Below are positions 24,901 to 37,800 of a stretch of DNA of 64,000 nucleotides, piece by piece. Positions within the stretch are counted from its first letter, which is position 1. The number at the start of each line of letters is the position of its first letter. This DNA is from Ottelia alismoides (Eukaryota; Streptophyta; Magnoliopsida; Alismatales; Hydrocharitaceae). The notes under the pieces are model-generated. The model was given only the letters and a program-made list of their open reading frames with translations. It was not told the DNA's origin and ran no database searches. The translations under genes were made by a program, and so were the position numbers. The stretch covers positions 682,001 through 746,000 of the forward strand of contig JAZKJV010000608.1 of NCBI GenBank assembly GCA_037367405.1. Direction: 5' to 3'.

Positions 24901-27900
24901 GGGTGCGTGATAGAGCGTGCAGGGAGCACGCGAGAGAGTGCGCAGGTGAGCACTGGAGATGCGCAGGCACGCACTGGTTGTGCGAGAGGATGCACTGGAG
25001 TCTGCGCTAGATGCGCAGGAGATGCACGCTCAGCGCACGGCCGGGAGCACTGGAGGATGCGCGCTAAGCGCACTGGATATGCGCATGAAGTGCGCTGGAG
25101 ACGCGTGTGAGAGCGTAGGCGACTCGCGCGGGGCGCAGGCGAGTCGCGTGAGGCGCAAGGCTCAACGCAGAGGAGGCGCGCAGGGCACGGGGCGATGCAC
25201 GGTCGGCGACGCGCGAGGGGGTCGAGGCGCACAGCCGGCGGCGCGTGCGGAGAGAGGGAGGCTCGACGGTGCGGCTAGGGTTAGGGTTTCAAGAACTCCG
25301 GTCTAGGACCGTCGCTCTGATACCATGTTGGGAAAATCAAAGGACATGTTTATTCCATCAACCCTAGGCTGTCTTATATAGGAGAGTAGCCTATGGGTAA
25401 ATTACATAAATAGTACGGAAGGAACTGGAAATAACTAAGAAATACATAAGTGAATAACATATGTCAACACTCCCCCTCAAGATGGAGCATAGATATCAAT
25501 CATGCTCAGCTTGGATGCACATTTCTGGAACGGGCCCCGTAGTGGTACATAGATATCAAGATGGAGCATAGATATCAAGATGGAGCATAGATATCAATCA
25601 ATCTCATACATAAGCGCTGAAGTCATTGAAGTTCAAAAAAACTAATACTAAGCCAATATTATATGGAATATCAAGTTTCAACTCCAACTTCAATGATTTT
25701 ATATGATTATTGAACTAAAGTCTATACCAAGGAAGGCCGTATCAATATCGATATTGTTTCGGTTTGCCCAGAAATGGATATATCAACGATATCAGTGGAA
25801 ATGTCGGAAATGGCTCAAAAAGCTATTTTTTGTCGTTTTTCAGAAATTAAGATCATCTAAGATATTAAAACAACAAATAACATACAAATACACACTTATG
25901 TCACACATATCGGTCATTTATAGCGCATATATCGCACATATCAGTCATATCGAACATATCGCTGTTAATGTTTATTCCTGACCTATAGATATTGGAAATG
26001 GATTCCATTCAAGTTCTTATAACATTAAATAACCTACAAATATACACTTAGATGACACATATAGATCATTTATGAAGACTATGATTCCTTTTTTTTGAAG
26101 CCCAAAAAAAGGGGAGACACTCAACGGTGTTCACCCCAATATATTAGAAAAAAAGAAAAGAAAGAAGGTTTTTACAACAAACAGAAGCTATAAAAGAGGC
26201 GACACAACCGTCACCACACCAGAGGAAAAACGAGAACTAGACACCATCCCAGTCCTCCACCAACCTCTCACTGTGAATAAGCACGTTCTCTTTGTAAAAG
26301 CGTTAGCCCGAGAAGACGGCCTCATTCCGACCGAGCCAGATTGCCCACAGCCTCGCCACCGGAATCAAAAGGTCTCTTCTCGCTCTAGACCTGTTAAGAA
26401 ACAACAAGTCACAGAAGGCCTCCAAGCCAGACACTCCCACCCAAACCACAAATGGATCCTCCCACACCCCCCTTACCGAGGGACATTCAAAGAAAAGGTG
26501 GTTAAGAGTTTCCACCTCCAAATCGCACAATACACAGAGATCGGAAACATTCGCCAAGAACCTAGAGCAACGGTCCTTCGTCAAAAGCCTCCTCCTGCGG
26601 AAGAGCCATAAGAAGAAGCCAATGCGCAAAGGTAACCTTAGCCCCCAGAAAAAGCATCAGTCCCGCACCAGGAAGTCCGAACGCTCCTGCGGAGGAAGAG
26701 TCATCACCCCGTAGGCCTTGTGCGTCGAGAAGATACCGTCCCTCCAGACCCAATGATCCCGCCCTACAGAAGGCCCATCTGCACCACCGAGGACGTCAAG
26801 TAGGGAAAGAAAATCAGCAAGCCTTTGATCCGAAAAGTTCGCCCCGAAACGCGGGCACCAACACCCATTCTCCTAGCAAGAGGCCAGAGAAGCATCCTTG
26901 TCAGCTGCCAGCGCAAACAATCTCGGGAAGCGAGCACTCAAAGGATCCCCTCCCAACCAACCGTCCTTCCAGAATAAGAACGATTTACCACTCCCCAGTA
27001 CCGGCTTAAACCTCGCCCGATGCTTGACGAAGACTTCCTCCACACCACGCCAAAAAGGTGTTCGAGCACCACTCATCCCCACCCTCTCCTCCCCCGCCCT
27101 TCCCGCCCCATGGATCTTCCTCAACACATCAATAAAGAAATTTCCCCCTGGCCCCAAACCCTACTTGCCCACTTGAGGAAGAAAGCATCATTAACAAACT
27201 CCAACCGCCTTACTCCCAAACCCCCTTCCAGCTTCCCCTGGCTCACCTCCTCCCACGCCACAACGTGAATCCCACTCCCCGAACCACCATTCTTTCCCCA
27301 CAGAAATCTACGCATACAAGTATCAAGCCTCCTACGAATTCCAACTGGCAGCCGACGATTCGACAAGAAGTAAACCGTGATAGAAGAGATCACCGATTTG
27401 AGAAGAACAAGCCGTCCCCCCTTGGAAAGAAGCGCCGCACGCCAACCGGCCAATCGCGCCTCCACCCTCTCGACAACCGGTCCCTAGTCCTCGCCCTTCC
27501 AACCACCAATGGAAGACCAAGGTACCCAATCGGAAGCACGCCCGGAGTAGACCCCAGAATCCGAACGCACTCAAGCGCCCTGTCCTCCGTCATTCCGAAA
27601 GGAATAACCTTAGACTTGGCCCCATTCATATTCAACCCCGACATTTCACTAAATAAGTTAAGGGTCATTGCCATGCCAGCAACCTCATCAGCATCGCCCT
27701 CAATGAAACAGATGGTGTCATCAACAAATTGAATCAATGGCACAGAGAGGTTTCCCTTAGAATAGCCCTTTGATAGCCCAACAACAACGACCCGATCAGC
27801 CATACGAGCCAAGACGTCCGCAGCCACAACAAACAGAAGAGGGGCCAGGGGACACCCCTGGCGCAACCCTCTCCTAGGCTGGAAGAACCCCCCCTCCAAA

Positions 27901-30900
27901 CCGCCATTAACCAACACCGAGAAAGACACTGTGGTCACACACCGCCGCATCCATGAAATCCAAAGGTCAGGGAAACCCCTCCTTCTGAGAACCGACCATA
28001 AGAAGCTCCAGTCCAGGCTATCATACGCTTTGGCAAAATCGATCTTCCAAAGCACCCCTTGCCTCCCCGAGTTCCTCCAATCGGCCACCATCTCCGAAGC
28101 CACCGCGATACAGTCAGAGATTTGTCTGCCCCGAACAAAAGCGGCCTGGATCGGGGAAACAATCGAATCAAGCACCTGAGCAAACCTCCGGGCCAACACC
28201 TTGGCCACGATCAAGTAAATGGCGTTAGACATTGAGATGGGACCGAAGTCACCAATATCCTCCGCCTCGGGCACCTTCGGAATCAACAACAAAATGGCCT
28301 TGTTAATTCGATCGAATCCCGCATTCCCGCTGCAGAACTCGGTAACCACCTCAAAAACATCCTCACCCACCACCTCCCAGAAATCACGATAAAAAGCAAC
28401 GGAGAAACCGTCTGGCCCCGGGGACCCCTCGTCATTTAAATCCCACACGGCAGCTTTAGTCTCCTCCACGGAAATCGGCCTAGTCAGCAACGCGCAATCC
28501 GCCTCCGAGACAGTCGGAGCCCCAAGCCCCAACCACCTCCAGGTTCTCCGGGAGCATCTCACCGTGAAACACCTGAAATGCTCAGCGATCGCACGCCTCA
28601 TCTCCTTGTCCCCAACAAACCGCGACCCACCAATGGAGATAGAGCGCAGCATATTGTTACGCCTCCTACCACTAGCCACACAGTGAAAGAAAGCCGTGTT
28701 AGCATCACCTTCTTTGAGCCACTTCAATCTTGATCGCTGCCGCCATTCAGTAGACCGCTTCTTATCCTCCTCCGCAACACGTTTCTGCGCCCTAGACCTC
28801 TCACGAAGCTCGTCAGGTGTCAGCTCCCTTTCGTTCTCTAACACATCGAGCTTCGCAATAACGTCCTCCGCCTTAGCCCTGACCGCCACCCTCGCCGACT
28901 TGGAGTCCCTCTTGAACAGAGCCAACCTCTTCCGCAACGACACCAGTTTCTGACTCAGCCTGGAAGCCGCAGAACCCACAAAGCACGACTGAGCCCAATG
29001 CTCCGACACAACCTCCTTGAAGCTCGCCTCCTGAATCCAACACCTCTCGTATCTAAAGAGGCCCCTCACCAAAGGCGCCTCACCAGAGTCCCAAAGAATC
29101 GGCGAATGGTCCGAAAAAGACCTGATTAGAGGAAACCGAGCAAAAAGGGAACATCCCCATCAACCTCCCAGATGCCAAAAAGCGATCAAGCCTAGAACGG
29201 GAGCTATTGCTCCTCCAGGTGTAAATAATATCTGTTGCCACCAAATTCTCTAAAGCCAAAGAGTTCACAACCACCACAAAACAGAGGGATCTTGGGTCAC
29301 GGCCACCCCTCGATCGGGGACGATCCGAAGAGTGAAGTGTAACGTCGAAATCTCCCCCAATGATCCAGGGGAGCCCCTCAAAAGCACAACTCGCAGCACG
29401 CAAGTCCTCCCAAAGCTCGCTACTCTTAATTTGACAACAGGGGCCGTATACGCAAGAGAAAGCGATCGGCGAGTTGGACGACCCCCTCACCAGCACAACC
29501 GAAATCATATGTCTTCCCAGGAGCCAAGAACTGAAGAAAACGCCGTGGATCTCCACGCGATAATCAAACCCCCTGCCACCCCGTCCACATCCAACGCTCT
29601 ACAGTCATCCATAGCACCGGCACCACAGGAACGCCAAAGAGCAGCATCAAGCCCCCTCAGCTTCGATTCCTGAATTAGAGCAATATCACACCCCCATTCA
29701 ATTAGTCTGGAACCCAACACCCTTCTCTTATCAGCCTCCCCTAGCCCCCTCACATTCCATGAAAGGACCTTCATTAAAACAACTGCCGACGCCCCTCAAC
29801 AGGACCGAGACTAGCCGCCTCCGCCACAACATCTCTCAAAGTTACACAGGAATGAAGTCACGAGGACCCCGCCCGAGACCTGCTCCTCCTTCGATATCTC
29901 TTCCCCGACCTCTTGTCCGAAAGGGTCCCCAAATCGCTATCAGCATCCACGGCCGCAGTAACCCCCACAGAGCTCGGAGGGGCGAGAAGAGACGAGCCTC
30001 CATCATCGATCACAAGAGGGTCCAGGAGAGACAAGCTGCTCGCAACCACCACCTTGCTCGAGTCGCCACCCGGGAAATCATGCGGCCCCAAAAATGGGAG
30101 ATCGCAAATAGAGGGCTGAACCCCAACAGAGACCGGACCAGCCTCATCCGAGGTGGCACAGAAAGCCGGAGTCGGATCCAGGACCGAAAAGGAGACCGAC
30201 CTGCGGGTAGCCCCCGCTCCAGACCAGGATCCGAAATCCCGAAAATCGCAAACGTCCACCGCAGTCTGACCCGATACCGGATCCGAGACCCGAATTTGAA
30301 GAGCACAGTCCACCTTCCACGTGCGCGAGCCAAAACCCGAATCAATCTCGGGCATCGCCCCCTCCGACAAACCGTCTCTAAATGAAAAGTTGCACGAGAC
30401 TCGAGAACGGCCCCTGAAGGGGCGCGGGCAGCCAAGCAATGAGGGTGACGCTTCGGAAGAAACCCCATGCAACGCCACGTGTCCACCAGAAGTGAGGCGA
30501 CGCCCCCAACCGACGGGACCTCCGTTCCCGCAGGCCAGGCCACCGGTAACAACGCCGCCCGCGGCGGCGGCGGAGGCTCCAAGAATGAGAGCTCCACAGG
30601 GAAGCGGAACCGACCAACCTTCATGGACTCAAAGAAGACCTTGCCCAATGCTTCGTCAAGGAGGTTCTTGCTACATTCCATCAGAACCCGCGTGGTTCTC
30701 CAATCCGAACCAGGCTTGATACCATCTTCCACGACCGCAAGAACCTCCTCCCAGCGCCGAAGAGCCTTGCCCAAGCCGCGAACCTTCCGAGAGGGGAAAG
30801 GAACCCCTCGCACCTCCGCAACACAAACCTCGACGTTCGAGCAAGCTCCGTCCGAAAAACGCAAAGGCCTCCAAAGCTTGTCTTCAGTTGCACCACGCGT

Positions 30901-31813
30901 AATCAGCCTTTCCCGTTGCTCCGGGGAGAGGCCACGAACGAAGCACCGGGAATCATCCAAGACCACGAAGTCCCCAGCGAAGAGAGGACCCAAGAACCCA
31001 AGCAAGCGAGACCTGACACTGCTCCATGCAGCACCCTTACGACGACCAATCCCCACAACTGCCCCTCCAAAACCATCACCCTCCACCTTCCCATGCATAA
31101 CATCCTCAACGGGCCTCCCCCTCCCATGCAAACCCTTACCAAAACGGTCGACCCCACCAACCACACCCAGCTTCATTGATCCATCACCAGGACGCAGGAC
31201 TGTGCCACCCACGACAGCCGAGCCAGCAGGCAAACGGGAAACATCGACGACCTGCGCAAAAGATCGCACCCCTCCCACTTACAGGTGGCGACCACATCGA
31301 AGCAGCTCCCTTCCCCCCCCCCCCCCCACGGCAGGACGGAATCTCTTCCGCACGAGAAGAAGAGTCGCCCCTACCAAGCCCGAACCGACAAGAGGCCCTT
31401 CTGTGACCAGCTCTACCACACCCATAACACCTTGCCGGGAGTCCGCAAGCCGACGCCACATGACCGCGCTCGCCGCACCTGAAGCATCGCTTACCCGACT
31501 TCCGGTGTGATACATGCACCCAATCATCATGTCCACCTTGCCGACCCTTCTCCCCCTCTGCAACACCACCGCTCCCCCGCTGCACCTCCTTTCCTTTGAC
31601 ATCGGCCCACCCCGCACGACGCTCTCCCGCCGCGCTAGCCGAGCTCTCCATTCGGTTTCCCGGAAACTCGGACGCTTCACCCACAGCTGCCTTCGATCTC
31701 CAAGCCGCGCTTCGCCTCCACCAGCGCTCCATCTCCCTCTACACTCAATCCAGACGAAAGACAAAAATTTGGACCATTTCTCGATTTATGCGTGTCATCC
31801 TTGCGCAGGGGCC

Positions 31814-31845
<32 letters not shown>

Positions 31846-34800
31846 TTAGATGTCTCCGAAGAGACGAAGACTATGATCCTTATATTGCACATATCGGTCA
31901 TATCGAACATATCGTTGGTACTGTTAGTTGTTGACCTATATATATTGAAAATGGAGTTCATCCAAATTCTTAGATCACTAAATAACTTACAAATATACTC
32001 TTAGATCATACATATCGATCATCTATGAAGCTTATATCGCATATATCGATCCTTTCGAACATATCGATATTAATGTCGATTATTGACTTATAGATTTTTT
32101 TGAAGAATTGACTTATAGATATTGGAAATGGATTTCATTCAAGTTCTTACAACATGAAATAACTTGCAAATATACACATAGATATTCACAACACATAATT
32201 ATAGATCATCTATGATCCTTATATCACTTGCTCATATGGGTCATATCAGTGACATGACATAGTGAATGGCATTGATATGAGTCATTGATTCAAAGAATGC
32301 ACATAATATTTAAGGAGACAATGTTTCTTCGGTATAAAGATTTATCTATTTACAAAAATAAATGAAAAATATTTGAATCAATGTAATATTGTAGAGATTA
32401 CCTAAATCCAAGAATTTCGTAGAGGATCTGAATAGCCCCCCTGCTCCGTTGTCTCTCATAACGGATATAGCATTTTTTAAGAGACATAATTCATAATAAT
32501 ATTGTCGAGGGGAGAGGGGGAAGAAGATGAATTAAAATTGATTGGACACCCCCAAGTTAAAGAACTATTGTATGCACCCTCCTGTTGCACCATACCCTAC
32601 CAGTACGGGGTCTCACTGCCCGGTCAGCAAGCCTGGTGGGGGGGGGGGGTAGTGGGGCCCAGGTTGCCCCCTTCTTGCGGGGGTGCGGGGGCAACACCCC
32701 CGAACCGAAACAAAATATATATAAATCATTGTGTGTTTTAATACTAGGTATAGCTAGATATGTGTTTTAATATTGAGTATAGCTAGATAAGTAGTTGAAT
32801 CAATTTTGCATGAATAATAGCATTGATACATAGAGATATCGATGAAATATTCGACGATATCGATCGATATCTGGGATTTTTTATACTGAATCTAGCCATT
32901 TTTGATCAATATGAGTCGAAACGGCGATATATTGCCGATATCCCTGTAAAAGGATATACTGGGTGATATCAAAATCCCTTCCCTGTCGAAACCGATATAT
33001 CGCCGATACGGCCTTCTATGGTCTATACTTGATACTAAAGTACAATAGAAACCATAATTTTTAGTGTTCGAAGTAAAAAAAATTAATATGCCTTGAATCC
33101 CAATCATTTGTCTTGCTGGACGTAGTTGGAGAACCATCATATGCTTCCCCTCCTGCCATATCATACCCCAACAAGACGGGGGTCTCGCTGCCCGGTCAAC
33201 GAGCCTGTGGGGGGGGGGGGGTCTAGGGAGAGCAGGTGCGCTTTCCCCTGTAGGGGTGTGGGGGCAGCGCCACGACGATTTTTTTACTAACGGTTCTAAT
33301 TCTATTTTTAGCTATTCACAATAAAATGCAATAATTAATGCACTTCACGTTTTATTTTTCAACCTTGCTTCGTCATATATGTGATAACTATTCTAAGATT
33401 TACAACTCATACAACCAAATAACAACATTAAGTTGCAAACTCGAACTAATATAAAATATTTATTACGATTCAAACTCAGATCTATGTGCAACTATGTGTA
33501 GATGTATGATAAATTGAACATGATTTATACAAGATCATTGAGCTTCTTTTGTTTTAGGCAACCTTTTCTTTTTTTTGCATGGATCTATATATAGAAATAT
33601 GCGACGATGCAAGGTTCAACATGGAAACATAAACACAAACATAAAAAAATAATGCTTAGGCAAAAATAGGGTCGAGTGCAAAGCAAATAATCAAATAGTT
33701 AAAAAAAACCTCCGGCTCGGGGCTTACGCCTCCGCCTCGCCTCGACCGCCTCACACCTCGAACGCCTCAAGCCAGGTAACCCCAACCCAAGGACCTGAGG
33801 CGTGCGCCTTAGGGCGATTTTGGCACGCCTCGCCTCGAAGCGTACGTCTTTGCGCCTCGAGGCACAACTTCTTACAACCATGGATACATTGATCCGACAA
33901 ATTCAAATGGATTTCTTTTCTGCCGAATCAGATGGTCAAGCAACTCATCACTCATCAGGAGATGTGTTTTCCAAAGCGGAGGAGAATTAATGCAATTTAA
34001 AGTGTTAATTTTTTGAAGTATTTTTGTTGTATTTTTTAAATTTTGTAAAAAAACAAGGGTCACAACCTTTTGATGTACCTTTTGGATTTGGATGTGTCTT
34101 TTAAGTGAAAGGTTGCATCTTTTTGTGGGTTAAATCCGTGTATAAAGCAATCTACTCATTTGTAATAGGAACATGAAATGAAGTAAAAGTTTATTCGCCA
34201 TTGGCTTATCCTCCTCATGAATATTCTTTCTCCTCTTTAATTCTCCTATCCAGTTCTCCTTTCTTATCTTCTCACACAGCTTGGTGTGCTCCTCCCTATC
34301 CCCTCACCCTTTCTTCTCTTCTCACCCTTCAACATTTCTTCACAAATCTCTAATCCTCATTAATTTGTATCAAAGCATGCAAACCGGATCGTTCGTACGA
34401 TTCGACGATCCTAATGATTATTGACGCATGAAGTTTGATCTGAGTCGTCTCGGCTAAGGTTCACGTTCGTGCCAAAAGAAATTCTAGAATCACATGTTAA
34501 CAAGCATGAAGGTTCAAGAATGGCTGAACTCACTCATTGAAGAAGAATTATTCATTCATGAAAACATGTCCATTCATATAGAGAATGATGACATTATAAC
34601 ATCTGAAAAAGATTTGGTTGAAGACTAAGATACACGACCCATCTTCGACGAAGGTCCTATGAATGAAGAGTATGAAGTTATAGATCTGTTCTACATGGGA
34701 TACAAAGAAGAAGAAAAAAAGACGCTGACGTGTTCCAAGCTGCTATCCATGTAATTTTAGACGTATATCCACCACTTCTGAAGCCTTCTCCAGCACTCCA

Positions 34801-37800
34801 TGCCACCCCAATCTCTCCGCCAACGCCACCAGCCCCGTATCGACCCTCTCTACCACCAAAATGCTCCGCCACCCCTTGTGCTTCAGATCCATTACCCTCG
34901 CCACCTTCCCTACAGTCGTCATCCTTTCTCAAATCGCCACCACTGGAATCACCACCCACACAAGTCCTGACGCCTCTCTTTCCCCAACCCCCCACAGTGC
35001 CAACAAGAACATCCAATGTTACATCATCGCCGACACCATTGGGATCTCCACTGCGGATCCGCAAGCACAAGCTCTATCGTTGCTGCCTGATGCGTTGCCT
35101 GTGTAGGATCCGCTGTAACATCTGTTGCCGGTGCCGATGAAGTGAGAGAGAACAAACCCTAGAAAGGGTCCCTTTAAGAAAGAAAGGGTCTCTAGAATGG
35201 GTTTTGTATCCCCAAGAAAAGGGAGACAGATATCTCATGGAAGAATTGCAAAGAAGTCCCCGACTTAACGTTAGTTATACATAGGTTAAGTGGAAAAGGG
35301 TAGAGAATTATTTGTTTAAGTGAAGGGGTAGAAAATGTGCAGTCACGCCCCCAATGGGAAAGAATTACAAACGTAATGCTGAAATAAATAGTAGCTTAAA
35401 TTGTATATTGATCCCACAAATTCAGATGGTTTTCTTCTCTGCCGAATCCGATGATCAAGCAACTCATCATGAGATGAGTTTTTCATAGTTGAGGAGAAAA
35501 ATAAGTATATATCGCCATATCGATATCGATATTGGTCCCATGTCGATACCGATATATCGCGATATTTCGTATCTTAGTTAGCTCTAGATCATTTTTTAGG
35601 ATTATCTCAAAATTGGTATTTATTCTTGCTTAATCATTTGGTTTGGAAATGATATATCATTTGCTTAATCTTTTGGTCTGGAAATGATATAAACTACTTG
35701 CAATGCTTGTAATGTTTCTCAGCTTTTTCTTAGAATTTTCATTTGCTTGCAGTTTATAAAGCAGTTTAGATATCTGCTTTTACTTAGCTTATATCTCTGA
35801 TTAAGCAAAAATATTCTCTTATTAAGCAATATATCTCTGCATTTTTGATAGATCTAGAATATATCTCTACTTTTTCTTAGAATATATTATATATCCCTTT
35901 ATCCCTAAGTTAGATATCTCTGCTTATTCATTTAGTTTGGATTTGTAAATTTGTCTATATCTCTATTTAGCAGTGTTGTAAAAGTCACCCGACTGGTCCG
36001 ACTATTAGGTCCGAGTAGTCTAGTAGGTGGGGTGGCCGACCGAGTACCGACTAATTCCGACTAGGCACACTAGTCGACCAATTTTTGCTTAGAGATACCA
36101 TATTTTGTTGTTTTTCGTAAGAAAACTTTTTACAATATGCTTAATGTTATATTTAGATTCAATTACTTCTTTTATTTTATTATGATAGTATAAAAATGTA
36201 CAAAACCTATGTAAATATATGTATAAAAATGAGTTATATGTTTAAAATCGTCATAAAATTCAAAGCCGATTAAAGCCCAACTAAATTCGATTAGTCGTCC
36301 GACTGCCGATTTATCCTTAGTCAGTGACCCGACCGATCGAGTACCGACTACCGATTTTTGCAACCTTGCTATTTAGATTATATCATTAGGTGTAGAAATT
36401 GCAATTGGTCTGGAAATTGTTCTCGACAAAGTAGAGATATATTATGGTCCACTCTTTTATCTAAATGGATGACCTTTGGAAATGCTTTGGTTGAAATCGC
36501 ATTGTACAAAAAGTTTGCACTTTATATTTCTTCCATGTTATATTTTTTGAAACGTAAATATCTATTGTTTGAATTTATTATTATATTTTTAATTTTTTTT
36601 AAATTACAATAATAGAAACTGCACAGTCCACATATACTTCCGCATGCTGGCTTACTCGCTTCAAACCGCTTGACCGAACGAATACCGCATACCAACTTCT
36701 GGAATCTTGCTTTTGATGGGTTAATTCCCTATATAAAGCAACCTATTCTGTGTAATGCCGGGGGATATAAAATGAAGTAATTATTAGTCATTGGTTCTAT
36801 TCTCCTTTCCCCTTTGAATTTCTTTCTACTCTCAAATCCTCTAATCTAGTTCTCCTCCCTTATCTTCTCCCTTCCCACACAACTTGGCGTGCTCCTCTCT
36901 ATCCCCTTACCCCAATTTCTTCTTTTCTCACCCCTTAACAATTCTTACATAAGTTTAATCCACGTCAAACTTCAACAACATCATTATAATGATTCCATCA
37001 TCTAACCAACACACTTCTCCGCTCAAGATATTTGTTTGCATAAGAAAAGATGAAGAGAAACCATCTCTTGGAAATGAATTCTTTAGAACTCTAGATCTAA
37101 GAAATTGTTCTTCTAGCCCCGATTCTTGATAGAAAGGGCGAAATGTGAGGCCCGCTCCTTCTCGGATCTGGGATACCCGTTTACATATCAGACGTAGTAT
37201 CACGTTCGCTAAAGATCACATTAAAGGATTGAAAATTTGGGAAATTTTTTTCTTTACGAATGACATTCACAAATTTACTAATAAGCCACAGAACTACAGT
37301 ATGTCACAATTATATTGCATAAATATCCATAGCAGTTAACATGTAACAACAGAAAGTACATTATGTACATGCATCCCAATTATATCAGAAGAGAAATAAA
37401 AGCATTTAATAATACCTTGAACAAACTATAGCATACATACCTGATATATTTTGCTTCAGAAACTGACGTTCAACTCTCCCAATACCACGGTGCAGGTATT
37501 CTGCCTGCAATCCATGCAATAGGGAGAAAAGAACATCAACAAATGTTGAGTAAATCTTAATTAATTAAAAATAACAGGAAATTTAGTGGAGGCTTTGACA
37601 ATTAAATTTTTAGAGCTACTTGCATTGAAACATGCTTTCAAGTTGTTTGGTATGTAAAACCCCATTCTACTCATCCTACATTAATTACCCGTATTAATCA
37701 TTTTTTATACAAAGATTATGAGATCCATATTTAAACTGTCACCTTTTAATTAATTATAAATCATGTTTAATGGATCTTGAGATGTGGATGTTGAGTCTTT

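Larger units (their letters stand above)
18162..25469 (-). mobile_element. Ty1/copia retrotransposon with 144-bp LTRs, nested insertion and deleted protease
   Basis: LTRs of 144 bp lie at 18162-18305 and 25326-25469 (five differences by eye). On the minus strand the primer-binding site TGGTATCAGAGCGACGG lies beside the right LTR and the polypurine tract CATCTTGAGGGGGAG beside the left. Gene order is copia-type: gag, (protease missing), integrase, reverse transcriptase, RNase H. A 2.7-kb family-A element is inserted in the reverse transcriptase with duplication AACAC. To the right of the 25326 LTR, 25470-25541 repeats the sequence found inside the left LTR, so no target duplication is visible. 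Confidence 0.9.
26089..31865 (-). mobile_element. L1-type LINE with U6 snRNA fused at its 5' end (LINE 1)
   Basis: Flanked by GAAGACTATGATTCC (26074-26088) and GAAGACTATGATCC (31866-31879). On the minus strand the order is U6 sequence (31865-31763), short leader, ORF1, ORF2, 3' UTR (GAACACCGTTGAGTGTCTCC) and an A-tail seen as T(8) at 26089. The target duplication abuts the first base of U6, so U6 and LINE inserted together. ORF1 begins about 30 nt after the U6 end, so the LINE is essentially full length. Confidence 0.9.
25728..33020. mobile_element. hAT-type element rich in ATATCG, host of the U6-LINE insertion
   Basis: Terminal repeats CAAGGAAGGCCGTATC (left) and the complement of CATAGAAGGCCGTATC (right) are flanked by a perfect 8-bp duplication GTCTATAC (25720-25727, 33021-33028). 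Removing the LINE (26089-31865) leaves about 1.5 kb of non-coding, ATATCGATAT-rich DNA. The same sequence family forms the arms of the palindrome at 49812-52556. Confidence 0.75.
17954..33881. mobile_element. hAT-like AGGCG-family MITE split by a ~15-kb nest (termini at 17954-18161 and about 33350-33881)
   Basis: The left terminus CCAAGGTTTTAAAAAGTGCG and right terminus CTTCTTACAACCAT are inverted relatives, followed inward on both sides by AGGCG/CGCCTC-rich sequence. Near-duplicate GGGTACAT (17946-17953) and GGATACAT (33882-33889) flank them. The left part stops at the copia LTR (18162); the middle motif CTAAGATTTACAACTCATACAACC at 33393 matches the related copy at 42563, so the right part is the continuation. 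The family-B LTR reads through when this insertion is removed. Confidence 0.55.

Noticed and set aside
24847..25306. Arg/Ala/Gly-rich frames in the copia leader
   Set aside because: Composition artefact of a GC-rich tandem-motif leader; open on both strands and without a domain.
25545..25600. Short regular repeats AGATATCAAGATGGAGCAT as a CRISPR-like array
   Set aside because: Eukaryotic retroelement context, no spacers; simple tandem slippage of the copia 3' interior.
30467..31510. 347-codon + strand frame rich in Pro/Thr/Arg
   Set aside because: Antisense shadow of LINE 1 ORF1, whose zinc knuckles and conserved blocks are on the minus strand.
31763..31865. U6 as an active snRNA gene
   Set aside because: No upstream sequence element or correctly spaced TATA in the 5' flank, and the 3' end is fused to a LINE inside one target duplication.
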